Positions 1 to 9,968 of a DNA stretch of 64,000 nt are shown here, piece after piece; the stretch's first letter is position 1, and the number at the start of each line of letters is the position of its first letter. Under the pieces are notes generated by a model. The model saw only the letters and a list, made by a program, of their open reading frames with translations, was not told where the DNA came from and searched no databases. The position numbers and the translations under genes are program-made. The DNA comes from Glutamicibacter nicotianae (lineage in GTDB: Bacteria; Actinomycetota; Actinomycetes; Actinomycetales; Micrococcaceae), in assembly GCF_006539525.1 (NCBI RefSeq), contig NZ_BJNE01000003.1, positions 1-64,000 of the forward strand. The letters run 5' to 3'.

Positions 1-46
1 AACGGCGGTGGCCGGCAACCAACTGGATGCCGGCCACCGCCGTTTT
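1..46. terminator. Bidirectional-type terminator hairpin
   Basis: A 17-bp perfect stem (left arm 1-17, right arm 30-46) closes a loop of about 12 bases and is followed on the plus strand by four T. It lies directly downstream of ktrA, which runs leftwards, and may also serve a gene beyond the window edge. Confidence 0.75.
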
Positions 47-60
47 CGAATCCTTTGGCC

Positions 61-732
61 CTAGGGGCGGGCCGCGAACCGCTCCAGCAGATCCACGTGT
101 CCCGAGACGATCAGGACATCTCGACGCGTCACCATGGTATCGGGGATTGCGTAAGTGAAGTCCTCACCAGGGGACTTCACCCCGACAATGGTCACCCCGT
201 ACTTGGAGCGGACCTGGGACTGGGCCAAGGTGAAGCCCTGGGTCTCCTTGGGCGGGTACATTTTCACGATGGCGAAGCCGTCATCGAATTCGATGAAGTC
301 GAGCATGCGACCGCCGACCAGGTGCGCGGCACGCACCCCGGCATCGGCTTCCGGATAGATGACATGGTTGGCGCCGATGCGCGTAAGGATCTTTCCATGG
401 GACGGAGTGATGGCCTTGACCCACAGGTGCTCGATGCCCAGATCCACCAGGTTGACGGTGATCAGCACCGAGGATTCGATGGAAGTGCCGACGCCCACGA
501 CAGCAGAGGAGAATTCCTGGGCGCCGAGCTGGCGCAGCGCATCGATGTTGGTTGCGTCGGCCGCGACAACGTGGGTCAGGGTGCTGGCCCACTGCTGGAC
601 GAGCTCCGGGCTGCGCTCGATGGCCAGCACTTCGCGGCCCTGCTTGACCAGCGTCTCGGCGACAGAGGCACCGAAGCGGCCCAAGCCGATCACCAGCACC
701 GGGGCATTGTGGTCCATGTTCTTGTCAGCCAA
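61..732 (-). CDS. ktrA: KtrA/TrkA-type regulatory subunit of potassium uptake
   Basis: Cytoplasmic RCK (regulator of K+ conductance) subunit expected to form a ring on the membrane channel subunit and gate K+ uptake in response to nucleotides. The 223-residue protein has a Rossmann-type TrkA-N domain with the glycine motif GLGRFG near residues 17-22 and an acidic residue ending the second beta strand (AIER), followed by a TrkA-C-like domain from about residue 140. The length fits single-RCK KtrA rather than the double-length enterobacterial TrkA. The ATG overlaps the 3' end of ktrB by 8 bases, so the two are translationally coupled. Function is by family recognition. Confidence 0.9.
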   Translation of the reverse strand: MADKNMDHNAPVLVIGLGRFGASVAETLVKQGREVLAIERSPELVQQWASTLTHVVAADATNIDALRQLGAQEFSSAVVGVGTSIESSVLITVNLVDLGIEHLWVKAITPSHGKILTRIGANHVIYPEADAGVRAAHLVGGRMLDFIEFDDGFAIVKMYPPKETQGFTLAQSQVRSKYGVTIVGVKSPGEDFTYAIPDTMVTRRDVLIVSGHVDLLERFAARP

Positions 733-2158
733 TGAGAGGCCTTTCTTCTGGAAGTCTGAACAACGTGTTGCGGTGGCGCATGGTCAATGCGCTGGCGAGT
801 GTAATGCTGCCGATGCGTCCGGCAAACATCAACGCGCTGAGCACATATTTGCCAGCCGGAGGCAGTTCTTGCGATACGCCGGTGCTCAGCCCTACGGTAG
901 CAAAGGCCGAAATCGACTCGAACAGGGCGCGCGAGAAGCCCACTGATTCATCAATGGTCACCAGTGCCCCGGTAGCGACCATCACCAGCGAAGCGCCCAT
1001 GGCGACCACTGAGATGGCCACGCGCATGGTGCCCTGAGGAATCTGCCGGCCGAAGGCCTTCGCGTCCGTATCGCCGCGGACCTCTGCCAGAATGGCCAAG
1101 AACATCACGGCAATGGTGGTGACCTTGATGCCGCCAGCGGTGGAAGCTGAACCGCCACCGGCAAACATCAATGCGTCGGTCAGCAGGACGGTCACCTGGT
1201 GGATGTCGTTCTGGTCCACCAGATTGAATCCACCGGAACGGGTCATCGTCGAGGCGAAGAATCCATGAATGATCTTGTCGCTCAAGGACAGACCCCCAAT
1301 GGTCTTGGGATTGGCCCATTCGAATACCAGCCACAGGAAGGATCCGGCAAAGAGCAGGATCGTGGTGGTGAGCATGGTCAGCTTAGTATGCAGGTTCCAC
1401 TTCTTGATGTTGAACTTGTGCGCCAGGAGCACCATGATGACCGGGAACCCCAAGGAACCGGTGAAAACGCCGGCCATCAAGGGTCCCAGGATCCACAGGT
1501 CGGTTTCATAGGGAACCAAACCATCGGAGTGCGGGGTGAAGCCTGCATTGTTGAAAGCCGAGACTGCATAGAAAATTCCGTGCCAGATGGAGGACAGCAC
1601 GCTTTCGCCCAGAATGTAGAAGCGCGGGATCAAGAACAGCGCGATCACCGCCTGCAGGCTGATCGCCGTGAGGATCACGATGCGCAGCAGCGAGCTGACC
1701 TCGCCCAGCGCAGAGGCTCCAGAACTGTTCATGGAGTTCTGGGCCATCAGCTTGGCTCGCACGCCCAGCTTGCGCGATACCGCCAGGGACATGATGGAGG
1801 CCAAGGTCAAAATGCCCAACCCTCCCATGAACGTCGCGACCAGCATGATCAGCTGGCCGGCAAATGACCAATGCACCGCGGTGGAGACGGTGGTGAGGCC
1901 GGTGACGCACACCGCCGACACCGCCGTGAACAATGCGTCATGCAGCGCGGTGGCTTCTCCGGTGGCCGAGGAAAACGGTGCGGCCAGCAGGGAAGTGAAC
2001 AGCGTGATGGCCAAGAGGAAAGCGCCAAGAGTCAAGCGCGCGGGGGAGCGCACGGTGAAGTCGGCGACTGCGATGCGAACCGCCAGCCATTTCTTGCGTC
2101 GCCGTTCACGCATTTCAGCTGCCCGGGCACTGGGGCCCGGTGCACTGGCTGTGCTCAT
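725..2158 (-). CDS. ktrB: KtrB/TrkH-type potassium channel subunit
   Basis: Integral membrane K+ translocating subunit that pairs with KtrA. The 477-residue protein begins with a basic cytoplasmic tail (RERRRKKW) and then alternates hydrophobic segments and re-entrant loops as in the TrkH/KtrB superfamily. Filter-like glycines are seen in AVCVTGLTT (first repeat), AFNNAGFTPHSDGL (second), FASTMTRSGGFN (third) and AFATVGLSTG (fourth). The start ATG directly follows a TAA of a tiny upstream reading frame, and GCGAGAA just upstream could be the ribosome site. First gene of a two-gene operon ktrB-ktrA. Confidence 0.92.
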   Translation of the reverse strand: MSTASAPGPSARAAEMRERRRKKWLAVRIAVADFTVRSPARLTLGAFLLAITLFTSLLAAPFSSATGEATALHDALFTAVSAVCVTGLTTVSTAVHWSFAGQLIMLVATFMGGLGILTLASIMSLAVSRKLGVRAKLMAQNSMNSSGASALGEVSSLLRIVILTAISLQAVIALFLIPRFYILGESVLSSIWHGIFYAVSAFNNAGFTPHSDGLVPYETDLWILGPLMAGVFTGSLGFPVIMVLLAHKFNIKKWNLHTKLTMLTTTILLFAGSFLWLVFEWANPKTIGGLSLSDKIIHGFFASTMTRSGGFNLVDQNDIHQVTVLLTDALMFAGGGSASTAGGIKVTTIAVMFLAILAEVRGDTDAKAFGRQIPQGTMRVAISVVAMGASLVMVATGALVTIDESVGFSRALFESISAFATVGLSTGVSQELPPAGKYVLSALMFAGRIGSITLASALTMRHRNTLFRLPEERPLIG

Positions 2159-2241
2159 TTATTTCTCGCCGTTTCCTCGGGAACAGTACTTTGCCATGCG
2201 GAATTGAAGTCCTCCTAGTAATTTACGCGTTTCCACCGCTA

Positions 2242-2253
2242 AACGCTTGCGTT
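2242..2253. promoter_or_regulatory. Palindrome in ktrB/acuC divergent promoter region
   Basis: AACGCTTGCGTT is a 5-2-5 inverted repeat in the 172-bp gap between divergent ktrB and acuC. It resembles the core of LacI-type operators but no cognate regulator is nearby. Functional role is a guess. Confidence 0.25.
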
Positions 2254-2318
2254 GCCCGCCTGAAGACCAGACAAGCCTCGCAATCTGCCATAAATTCATG
2301 AGTTGGATCACTATCGGG

Positions 2319-2333
2319 TAGCCTGAATTCGTG
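2319..2333 (+). promoter_or_regulatory. Leaderless -10 element of acuC-like gene
   Basis: TAGCCT (2319-2324) lies 6 bases before the GTG at 2331, the spacing of leaderless actinobacterial transcripts. There is no Shine-Dalgarno sequence before this GTG. Confidence 0.55.
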
Positions 2334-3533
2334 TTAGATCCGCAGCATGCCCCACGGTCCACCATGGTGATGTGGGATGAACAGTATCTGAAGTACAAAT
2401 TCAGCGACTGGCATCCGATGCACCCTTCGCGGCTAGAGCTGACCTATCGGCTCAGCGACGAGCTGGATGTTTTCGATGCGCAGAACGTCTCGATCCAGGC
2501 GCCAGAAGTTGCCGAGGACGCGGTTATCGGCACGGTTCACGACCAGACCTATATCGACCAGGTACGACGGGTCAGCAACGATCCGGCACTGGTTGCCGAA
2601 GAATTCGGCTTGGGCACTGAAGACGACCCGGTATTCGCCGGGATGCATGAAGCAGCCGGACGCATCGTGGGAGGTTCGGTGATGGCGGCCCAAGCCATCA
2701 TGGATGAAGATGTTGTCCGTGCAGTGAATTTCGCCGGCGGCATGCACCATGCAGCGAAGAGCAAAGCCAGCGGTTTCTGCATCTACAACGACGCTGCCGC
2801 CGCGATCCAGCGCATGCTGGAACAGGGCGCGAAGCGCGTAGTCTACATAGATGTCGACGCGCATCATGGGGATGGCACCGAATCGATCTTCTGGGATGAC
2901 GAACGTGTGCTGACAATTTCCATCCACGAATCGGGATTGTCGCTTTTCCCGGGAACCGGATTCGCCAATGAAATCGGCGGCAAGGATGCCCAGGGCAGCG
3001 CAGTCAATGTCGCTCTTCCGGCCATGACCGGGGACTCCGGGTGGATGCGTGCTTTCCATGCGATCGTTCCCCAACTGGTGCGCGCCTTCAAGCCGGAAAT
3101 CATTGTCTCCCAGCATGGATGCGATGCGCACCGTGATGACGACATGACCAATTTGAAGCTGTCGGTCGATGCCCAACGCCAGGCCGCCTTGGATATTTCC
3201 CAGCTGGCGGACGAACTGTGCGAAGGCCGTTGGCTGGCTACCGGAGGCGGGGGTTATAACGTCACTGCCGTCGTGCCGCGTACCTGGACCCATCTGACCG
3301 CGATTGTCGCCGGCAAGCCGGTGCCGTTGCGCACCTATGTCCCCGAGACTTTCCGCCGCTATGTCCTGGAGAAGTACGGGCGTGCCATGCCTTATCTCAT
3401 GGGCGACGATGCCCAGTTGTGGTGGCGCAATTGGGAAGTTGGCTATGATCCGGCCGATCCGGTGGACCGGACCATCATTGCTACCCGCAAAGAAGTTTTC
3501 CCGCTATTTGGCCTTGATCCCTGGTTTGACTAG
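2331..3533 (+). CDS. acuC: AcuC-type histone deacetylase family protein
   Basis: Zinc-dependent deacetylase of the class I/II histone deacetylase fold; bacterial AcuC acts on acetylated acyl-CoA synthetases. The 400-residue protein carries the family's metal and catalytic motifs: GGMHHAA (tandem His, near residues 137-143), YIDVDAHHGDG (Asp/His metal ligands, near 173-183), QHGCDAH (second Asp ligand) and GGGGYN (catalytic loop). The GTG at 2331 is chosen because a -10 box stands 6 bases upstream. An in-frame ATG at 2364 is the alternative, and would start nearer to the conserved MWDE. Divergent from ktrBA. The substrate is not shown by the sequence. Confidence 0.85.
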   Translation: MLDPQHAPRSTMVMWDEQYLKYKFSDWHPMHPSRLELTYRLSDELDVFDAQNVSIQAPEVAEDAVIGTVHDQTYIDQVRRVSNDPALVAEEFGLGTEDDPVFAGMHEAAGRIVGGSVMAAQAIMDEDVVRAVNFAGGMHHAAKSKASGFCIYNDAAAAIQRMLEQGAKRVVYIDVDAHHGDGTESIFWDDERVLTISIHESGLSLFPGTGFANEIGGKDAQGSAVNVALPAMTGDSGWMRAFHAIVPQLVRAFKPEIIVSQHGCDAHRDDDMTNLKLSVDAQRQAALDISQLADELCEGRWLATGGGGYNVTAVVPRTWTHLTAIVAGKPVPLRTYVPETFRRYVLEKYGRAMPYLMGDDAQLWWRNWEVGYDPADPVDRTIIATRKEVFPLFGLDPWFD

Positions 3534-3628
3534 CCTCGGGTCGATACGACCACTGGGCGCAGCAACAAGACTTCACAGCTTTTTCGACAAGTAAATCGAT
3601 TGCCATTCATTCATATGCCGTTAGGGTT

Positions 3629-5606
<1,978 letters not shown>

Positions 5607-5621
5607 TAATTCAGTTTGTTG

Positions 5622-5672
5622 CAATCCGCGTGGATTCATCGGAACCCCGGTGAATCCACGCGGATTGTCTCA
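5622..5672 (+). terminator. Terminator of gdhA
   Basis: Perfect 17-bp stem (5622-5638 with 5651-5667), 12-base loop, then TCTCATTCT. Confidence 0.8.
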
Positions 5673-5862
5673 TTCTGGCATCGAAATATGCGATTCAGAT
5701 GGTCACCGGTGTGTTTCGTGATGCAAAAGTTACAAAAGTGCGATTAGACTAGTACAAAGCGAACGTGAACCTGAACCGCCGATGTTGATCCAAAGTCGTG
5801 TAAGTTCATCTTCGCTAAAATAACGCGACGAATTAGAGATCAGCGTCAGGAGAATATCCCGC

Positions 5863-6087
5863 ATGACGGATAAACAGAATTTTGCCGGAGCCCGATTCAT
5901 GACTGTGGCCGAAGTCGCCGACATGATGCGTGTTTCCAAAATGACCGTTTATCGGCTGATCCACGCCGGTGATCTGCCAGCTGTTCAGTTCGGTCGCTCC
6001 TATCGTGTTCCGGAAAACGCCGTGGAATCATATCTGAATGCCGCGGCCATTGATCCGCAGCACGGTACCGGTTCCTACGGTCGATAG
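5863..6087 (+). CDS. bldC: BldC-type MerR-like DNA-binding protein
   Basis: A 74-residue excisionase/MerR-fold protein consisting almost only of a winged helix: FMTVAEVADMMRVSKMTVYR (helix-turn-helix, residues 13-32) and a wing ending in FGRSYRVPENAVESYL. This matches BldC, a global developmental or growth regulator in actinomycetes that binds direct repeats. The identification is strengthened by the adjacent bS22 gene, a pairing also seen in mycobacteria. The ATG has AGGAGA about 9 bases upstream. A TAGACT box at 5745-5750 could be its -10, giving a leader of about 105 bases. Confidence 0.88.
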   Translation: MTDKQNFAGARFMTVAEVADMMRVSKMTVYRLIHAGDLPAVQFGRSYRVPENAVESYLNAAAIDPQHGTGSYGR

Positions 6088-6226
6088 TCCGCGCGATGGT
6101 CAGAGCATGGCCGAAAAGCGGGTAATCTGTTAAGGAACGTTTAACGTCCGGTCAACCTTGTCCTTGTGCTCGCGCGCAAGCAGGCGTTTGGGGTTGACGC
6201 ATTTATTTAGTTTGTGAGGAACCACT

Positions 6227-6325
6227 ATGGGCTCTGTTATCAAGAAGCGCCGCAAGCGTATGTCGAAGAAGAAGCACCGCAAATTGCTTCGCAAGACCCG
6301 CCACCAGCGTCGCAACAAGAAGTAA
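6227..6325 (+). CDS. Small ribosomal protein bS22 (32 residues)
   Basis: Extremely basic 32-residue protein that starts [11 protein letters not shown] and ends HQRRNKK, with 20 Lys or Arg residues. It belongs to the AURKAIP1/COX24-like family of short actinobacterial proteins shown in mycobacterial ribosome structures to sit in the 30S subunit as bS22. GTGAGGA ends 6 bases before the ATG and is a good ribosome site. The pairing with bldC matches mycobacteria. It is shorter than most gene-finder cut-offs, and a terminator follows. Confidence 0.92.
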   Translation: MGSVIKKRRKRMSKKKHRKLLRKTRHQRRNKK

Positions 6326-6351
6326 ATCTGCTTCTGAGCGTTTGCCGCTTG

Positions 6352-6402
6352 GCAATCATCGCCACCGCTTCACAGTGATACTGCTGAACGGTGGCGATTG
6401 CT
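6352..6402 (+). terminator. Terminator of bS22 gene
   Basis: Stem ATCGCCACCG (6358-6367) with CGGTGGCGAT (6389-6398); the stem extends by GCAAT/ATTGC around a 3-base bulge; then CTTTAT. Confidence 0.65.
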
Positions 6403-6427
6403 TTATCCAAAACCGCTCAACGCCCGC

Positions 6428-7234
6428 CTAAGAGCCGGAACGGCGCACGAATGAACGCCGGGCAGCCCAGAGCGCGCCAAGGACGCCAGCGGCCTTCAGG
6501 CCCAGTTTGGCGGCCCGCTGGCCGGTGCGGAAGTCATAGACCTGCCAGCCGCGGCGCTTGGCGTAGGCGCGCAGCCGTGCATCGGGATTGATGCACACCG
6601 GATGGCCCACGGCTTCAAGCAGGGGAACATCATTGTAGGAATCCGAGTACGCCCAGGACTTCGATAGCGAGATTCCGCGAGCCTTCGCCAGGGAGCGCAC
6701 GGCCTGGGCCTTTTCCGCAGCATGCAGGATCGGACTGGCCAGCGCTCCGGTGTAGAAACCGTCTTCGCTGGCCACTACGGTGCCCAGTGCGCCGGTAAGT
6801 TCCAGGCGATCTGAGATGACATTCGCCACTTCCAGGGGAGTGGCAGTGACCAGCCAGACCTCACGCCCCACCGTCCGATGCTGGCGGGCAATGGCTACCG
6901 TCCCGGTCCACAGCTTGGGTTCGATGTATTCGTCATAGATCTCGTTGCCGATCTTCTCGATCTCTGACACCGGAATCCCGCGAACCATCATCAACGCACG
7001 GTCGCGGATCTGGTGGATGTCCCCGAGGTGCTCGCCTCGGGCGGCGAAGCGCAGCTGCTTGAGCGCGAACCAGAGGATTTCGCGGAACTGGAAGAAACGG
7101 CGCTCATGCAGCTTGCGGGCCAGCAGATACAGCGAGGCGCCGCGCACAAGTGTGTTGTCGACATCGAAAAAAGCGGCGACCGTTTCCGGCGCCAGGGCGG
7201 AATTCGGGCTGGGGTGTGGATCGATGGAAGGCAT
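6428..7234 (-). CDS. HAD-IB family hydrolase, SerB-like
   Basis: Predicted cytoplasmic phosphatase of the haloacid dehalogenase superfamily, 268 residues. Motif I is AAFFDVDNTLV (near residues 20-30, nucleophile Asp and acid/base Asp), motif II lies in VTATPLEV, and motif III/IV is the region KSWAYSDSYNDVPLLEAV with the Mg-binding Asp. Subfamily IB also includes phosphoserine phosphatases and lipid phosphatases; the substrate cannot be read from sequence. A TAAACT box 7 bases before the ATG suggests a leaderless transcript. Divergent from the glutaredoxin gene. Confidence 0.85.
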   Translation of the reverse strand: MPSIDPHPSPNSALAPETVAAFFDVDNTLVRGASLYLLARKLHERRFFQFREILWFALKQLRFAARGEHLGDIHQIRDRALMMVRGIPVSEIEKIGNEIYDEYIEPKLWTGTVAIARQHRTVGREVWLVTATPLEVANVISDRLELTGALGTVVASEDGFYTGALASPILHAAEKAQAVRSLAKARGISLSKSWAYSDSYNDVPLLEAVGHPVCINPDARLRAYAKRRGWQVYDFRTGQRAAKLGLKAAGVLGALWAARRSFVRRSGS

Positions 7235-7241
7235 TTGATCC

Positions 7242-7247
7242 AGTTTA
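7242..7247 (-). promoter_or_regulatory. Leaderless -10 element of HAD hydrolase gene
   Basis: On the minus strand TAAACT ends 7 bases before the ATG (7232-7234). Confidence 0.45.
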
Positions 7248-7296
7248 TTTCATCGCCAAGTTTAAGCGTGGTTACGGCTCGTGAGATTATAGGCAG

Positions 7297-7542
7297 GTGA
7301 GTACTTTGCATCAGATCCAGCTATTGGTTCGAGAAGGCTGCCACCTGTGCCACGCCGCACGCGCAACCGTGGCCGAGGTGACTGGACGGCTGAATATGGA
7401 GTTTTCCGAACTCGATATCGACCAGCACCCCGAACTGCTGGCAAAGCACCACGAAGAAGTGCCGGTGCTGCTCATCGACGGAGCAGTCCGCGACTTCTGG
7501 CACATCGACGCACAGCGTCTCGAACGGCTGCTGCGCAGCTAG
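7297..7542 (+). CDS. Glutaredoxin-like protein
   Basis: An 81-residue thioredoxin-fold protein with the redox pair CHLC at residues 16-19 (after LLVREG), a cis-proline in EEVPVLLIDG and a short C-terminal helix. The family (DUF836/glutaredoxin-like) is thought to reduce disulfides in the cytoplasm. GTG start; GATTAT lies 6 bases upstream, so the mRNA may be leaderless, and no good ribosome site is visible. It sits just upstream of rex, which fits a redox theme. Confidence 0.8.
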   Translation: MSTLHQIQLLVREGCHLCHAARATVAEVTGRLNMEFSELDIDQHPELLAKHHEEVPVLLIDGAVRDFWHIDAQRLERLLRS

Positions 7543-7569
7543 CCGCGGCGGAATTCATGAATATGCGTT

Positions 7570-7586
7570 GTGCTCGTCCAGAGCAC
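7570..7586. promoter_or_regulatory. Inverted repeat upstream of rex
   Basis: GTGCTC and GAGCAC separated by 5 bases, 23 bases before the rex ATG. Rex operators have GTG...CAC ends, but this spacing is wider than the usual site, so autoregulation is only a suggestion. Confidence 0.25.
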
Positions 7587-7608
7587 CGAAAAGTGCGGGA
7601 GAACGAAG

Positions 7609-8244
7609 ATGTCAGAGCTTGAAGCCCGGGTCCTGCCTGAGGCCACGCTGGCTCGACTGACCCAATACCTGCGCGCGCTGAACGCCCTGGAAGCCCAAGG
7701 CCTGGAACGCACCAGTTCCGGGGTGCTGGCCAAGGAAGCCGGCGTTAACCCCTCCATCTTGCGCAAGGACCTTTCCTGGTTGGGATCCTACGGAACCCGC
7801 GGTGTGGGCTATGTGGTCCGCGAGCTGGCAGAACATATCAGCCGCACACTTGGCTTGAACCAGGACTGGCGTGTGGCCATTCTCGGCGCAGGCAACCTCG
7901 GCCGGGCGCTCAGCGGCTATGCAGGGTTCAGGACTCGCGGCTTCAACGTCAAGGCGATTCTGGATGTCGATCCTGCACTGGTGGGCAGCGCAGTTGGCGA
8001 ACTGCATGTGGAAGCCATCGCGGACTTGGCTGCTGTTGTGGAACGCGAGGAAATCAACATTGCCGTCTTGGCTGTTCCCGGAGAAGCCGCGCAGGATCTG
8101 GTCTACGAACTGGCCGAGCTGTCGGTCCGCTCGGTGCTCTCCTTCGCGCCGAAGCCGCTGCGCGTACCAGCGGGAATGAATCTGCGGCGCGTCGACCTGT
8201 CCACCGAATTGCAGATCCTTGCCTACCTCGCCGTCCAAGGCTGA
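7609..8244 (+). CDS. rex: Redox-sensing transcriptional repressor Rex
   Basis: Dimeric repressor that senses the NADH/NAD+ ratio and controls respiratory genes. From ATG 7609 the product is 211 residues: an N-terminal winged helix (SGVLAKEAGVNPSILRKDLS, about 33-52) with the YGTRGVGY wing typical of Rex, then a Rossmann domain with GAGNLGRAL near residues 93-101 and a domain-swapping C-terminal helix. ATG 7609 is preceded by GGGAGAA. The next genes (+ strand, 9.3-14 kb) mature c-type cytochromes, a plausible Rex target, although no clear Rex site was found there. Confidence 0.93.
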   Translation: MSELEARVLPEATLARLTQYLRALNALEAQGLERTSSGVLAKEAGVNPSILRKDLSWLGSYGTRGVGYVVRELAEHISRTLGLNQDWRVAILGAGNLGRALSGYAGFRTRGFNVKAILDVDPALVGSAVGELHVEAIADLAAVVEREEINIAVLAVPGEAAQDLVYELAELSVRSVLSFAPKPLRVPAGMNLRRVDLSTELQILAYLAVQG

Positions 8245-8260
8245 AACTCCGGCAAGCAGA

Positions 8261-8307
8261 AAGGCGTAGCCGCATCATCCTCCTATGGGATGACGCGGCT
8301 ACGCCTT
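8261..8307. terminator. Bidirectional terminator between rex and a convergent gene
   Basis: 20-bp stem with one mismatch (8261-8280 with 8288-8307). Confidence 0.75.
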
Positions 8308-8349
8308 GATTGTTCTTGCGGGGCCTAGCGAAGCTGCAAGGCCAGGGGT

Positions 8350-9129
8350 TTAGCGGAAGCCCGCGAGGCGGGCCTGGCGGCGCTGCGCAATGTATTGCGA
8401 GGACGGGCGCAGCCAGGAGAAGACCACGCCGGCAACGCCCAGCAAGATGCCCACAACGTAGACGGCATTGATGATTCCGGCCTGGGTGTCGGCGAACATG
8501 CTGATCATTGGAACGGTCGTCACGAGGTTCAGCAGCGAAATCGCACCGAGGATCGTGGCGATAATGCGCATGGCGCCCACGCCGCGGCCAACGAAGAAGC
8601 CCACCAGGAAGTACAGGCCCAAGGTGATGACCATGCCGACAATCACGAAGCTCGACATCATGGAATTGACCTGGGACATGAACGCTTCAGGGCTGGCCAT
8701 CATCTGCTCGACCAGCGGATCCTGCTCCATGCCAGGAGTGCTCTGCATCTGCTTCTCGAACTCTTCTTGGACCAAGGACCACTGTTGGCCAATCATGTTC
8801 GCCATCATGTTGGAGTTGGCCATCAGCCAGCTGGCCAGGGCACTGAAAATGCCGGCGAGCAAGATCAAGCCAAAGGCGATGGCCAAGGTCCGCGGACGCT
8901 CGGTCGGCGGCTGCACGCCAGCGTAGCCGCCCTGCTGGCCATACTGGTCGTAGCCCGGAGCCTGCGGCTGCCCGTAGGGATTCGGATTCTGGCCGTACGG
9001 GTTCTGGCCATAGGGCGAGGGCTGCTGGCCGTAGGGGTTTTCACCGTAAGGGTTCTGCGATGACCCCTGGCCCGAAGGGTTCGGGTTATAGGGCTGGCCC
9101 GGCTGGTTAGGATTGTAGTCGCTCATCAT
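8350..9129 (-). CDS. Membrane protein with NPYGQ-repeat tail
   Basis: Function unknown; 259 residues. Residues 1-75 are a low-complexity, probably cytoplasmic tail made of repeated NPYGQ and PYGQNP units rich in Asn, Pro, Tyr, Gly and Gln. Four hydrophobic segments follow, near residues 82-105, 160-180, 187-207 and 218-240, and the protein ends with a basic tail (QRRQARLAGFR). Between the first two segments lies a roughly 50-residue Met- and Gln-rich stretch. Such tails are common in actinobacterial membrane proteins but give no function. AGAAGGA precedes two adjacent ATGs; either may be used. Confidence 0.75.
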   Translation of the reverse strand: MMSDYNPNQPGQPYNPNPSGQGSSQNPYGENPYGQQPSPYGQNPYGQNPNPYGQPQAPGYDQYGQQGGYAGVQPPTERPRTLAIAFGLILLAGIFSALASWLMANSNMMANMIGQQWSLVQEEFEKQMQSTPGMEQDPLVEQMMASPEAFMSQVNSMMSSFVIVGMVITLGLYFLVGFFVGRGVGAMRIIATILGAISLLNLVTTVPMISMFADTQAGIINAVYVVGILLGVAGVVFSWLRPSSQYIAQRRQARLAGFR

Positions 9130-9245
9130 GCATCCTTCTGGGTCGAACTATCTTATTTACCAAGCGTAGTGGCAGGTCATTGTGAGCAACCCCTCCGAAA
9201 GGATGGTTTTTCCATATGGGATTCCAATGCGTGTCCTGTGAATAG

Positions 9246-9273
9246 TTGACGGTGGCCACAATATGGCTAATTT
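9246..9273 (+). promoter_or_regulatory. Promoter of histidine phosphatase/cytochrome maturation unit
   Basis: TTGACG (9246-9251) and TAATTT (9268-9273), 16-base spacer, about 28 bases before the ATG at 9301. Confidence 0.5.
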
Positions 9274-9300
9274 GCACCGAATATTTGAGACACTGGAATC

Positions 9301-9963
9301 ATGCCATTATCGACTGTCCATTTGTTGCGCCATGGGGAAGTTTTCAACCCTGACCGTATGCTCTACGGCAGGATCCCCGGCTTCGGGCTCTCGGAACTGG
9401 GATTCCAGATGGCCGATGGGGCAGGCGAATATTTTGCCAAGCGCCAGGCCGAAGGCGGCAACGTGGTCCGATTGGTAGCCTCTCCGCTCTTGCGTGCCCA
9501 GCAGACTGCCGCGCCGACCTCCAAGGCCTTGGACCTGCAGATCCACACCGACGAACGGGTGATTGAAGCGGGCAACAAGCTCGAGGGCCTGTCCAAGGTC
9601 GCAGAGCACCTGCGCCAGCCGAAGTATTGGCCGCTGCTGGTCAACCCGCTGAAGCCTTCATGGGGTGAAGCCTACGTCGAGCAGGTAGCCCGCATGCGCC
9701 TGGCCATGGACGAGCATCGCAAGGCAGCGGTCGCCGAACACGGCGAAGGCTCCGAGGTCATCATCGTCAGCCATCAGCTGCCGATCTGGGTGACGCGTCG
9801 AGCCGCCGAGAAGAAGCGTCTGTGGCATGATCCGCGCCAGCGCGAGTGCACCCTTGCATCCATCACCAGCTTTGATTTTGAGGGAGACGAATTGGTCTCC
9901 GTGCGTTACACCGAACCGTGCCCCGAGCTGCTTGCCGGCGCGGCGAATATCCCTGGAGCCTAA
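9301..9963 (+). CDS. Histidine phosphatase family protein
   Basis: A 220-residue phosphoglycerate mutase-like phosphatase. The catalytic motif LLRHGEVFN (residues 7-15) holds the phosphate-accepting His; SPLLRAQQTA (about 61-70) and IIVSHQLPIW (second His) complete the pocket. The substrate is unknown. It ends 5 bases before the ResA-like gene and leads an apparent five-gene unit for cytochrome c maturation; this placement is conserved in related actinobacteria, suggesting co-expression rather than a biochemical role in that pathway. Confidence 0.85.
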   Translation: MPLSTVHLLRHGEVFNPDRMLYGRIPGFGLSELGFQMADGAGEYFAKRQAEGGNVVRLVASPLLRAQQTAAPTSKALDLQIHTDERVIEAGNKLEGLSKVAEHLRQPKYWPLLVNPLKPSWGEAYVEQVARMRLAMDEHRKAAVAEHGEGSEVIIVSHQLPIWVTRRAAEKKRLWHDPRQRECTLASITSFDFEGDELVSVRYTEPCPELLAGAANIPGA

Positions 9964-9968
9964 AGCAA

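Noticed and set aside
7557-7622. 22-codon leader frame overlapping the rex start
   Set aside because: No ribosome site, no promoter box at leaderless spacing and no sign of coding bias.
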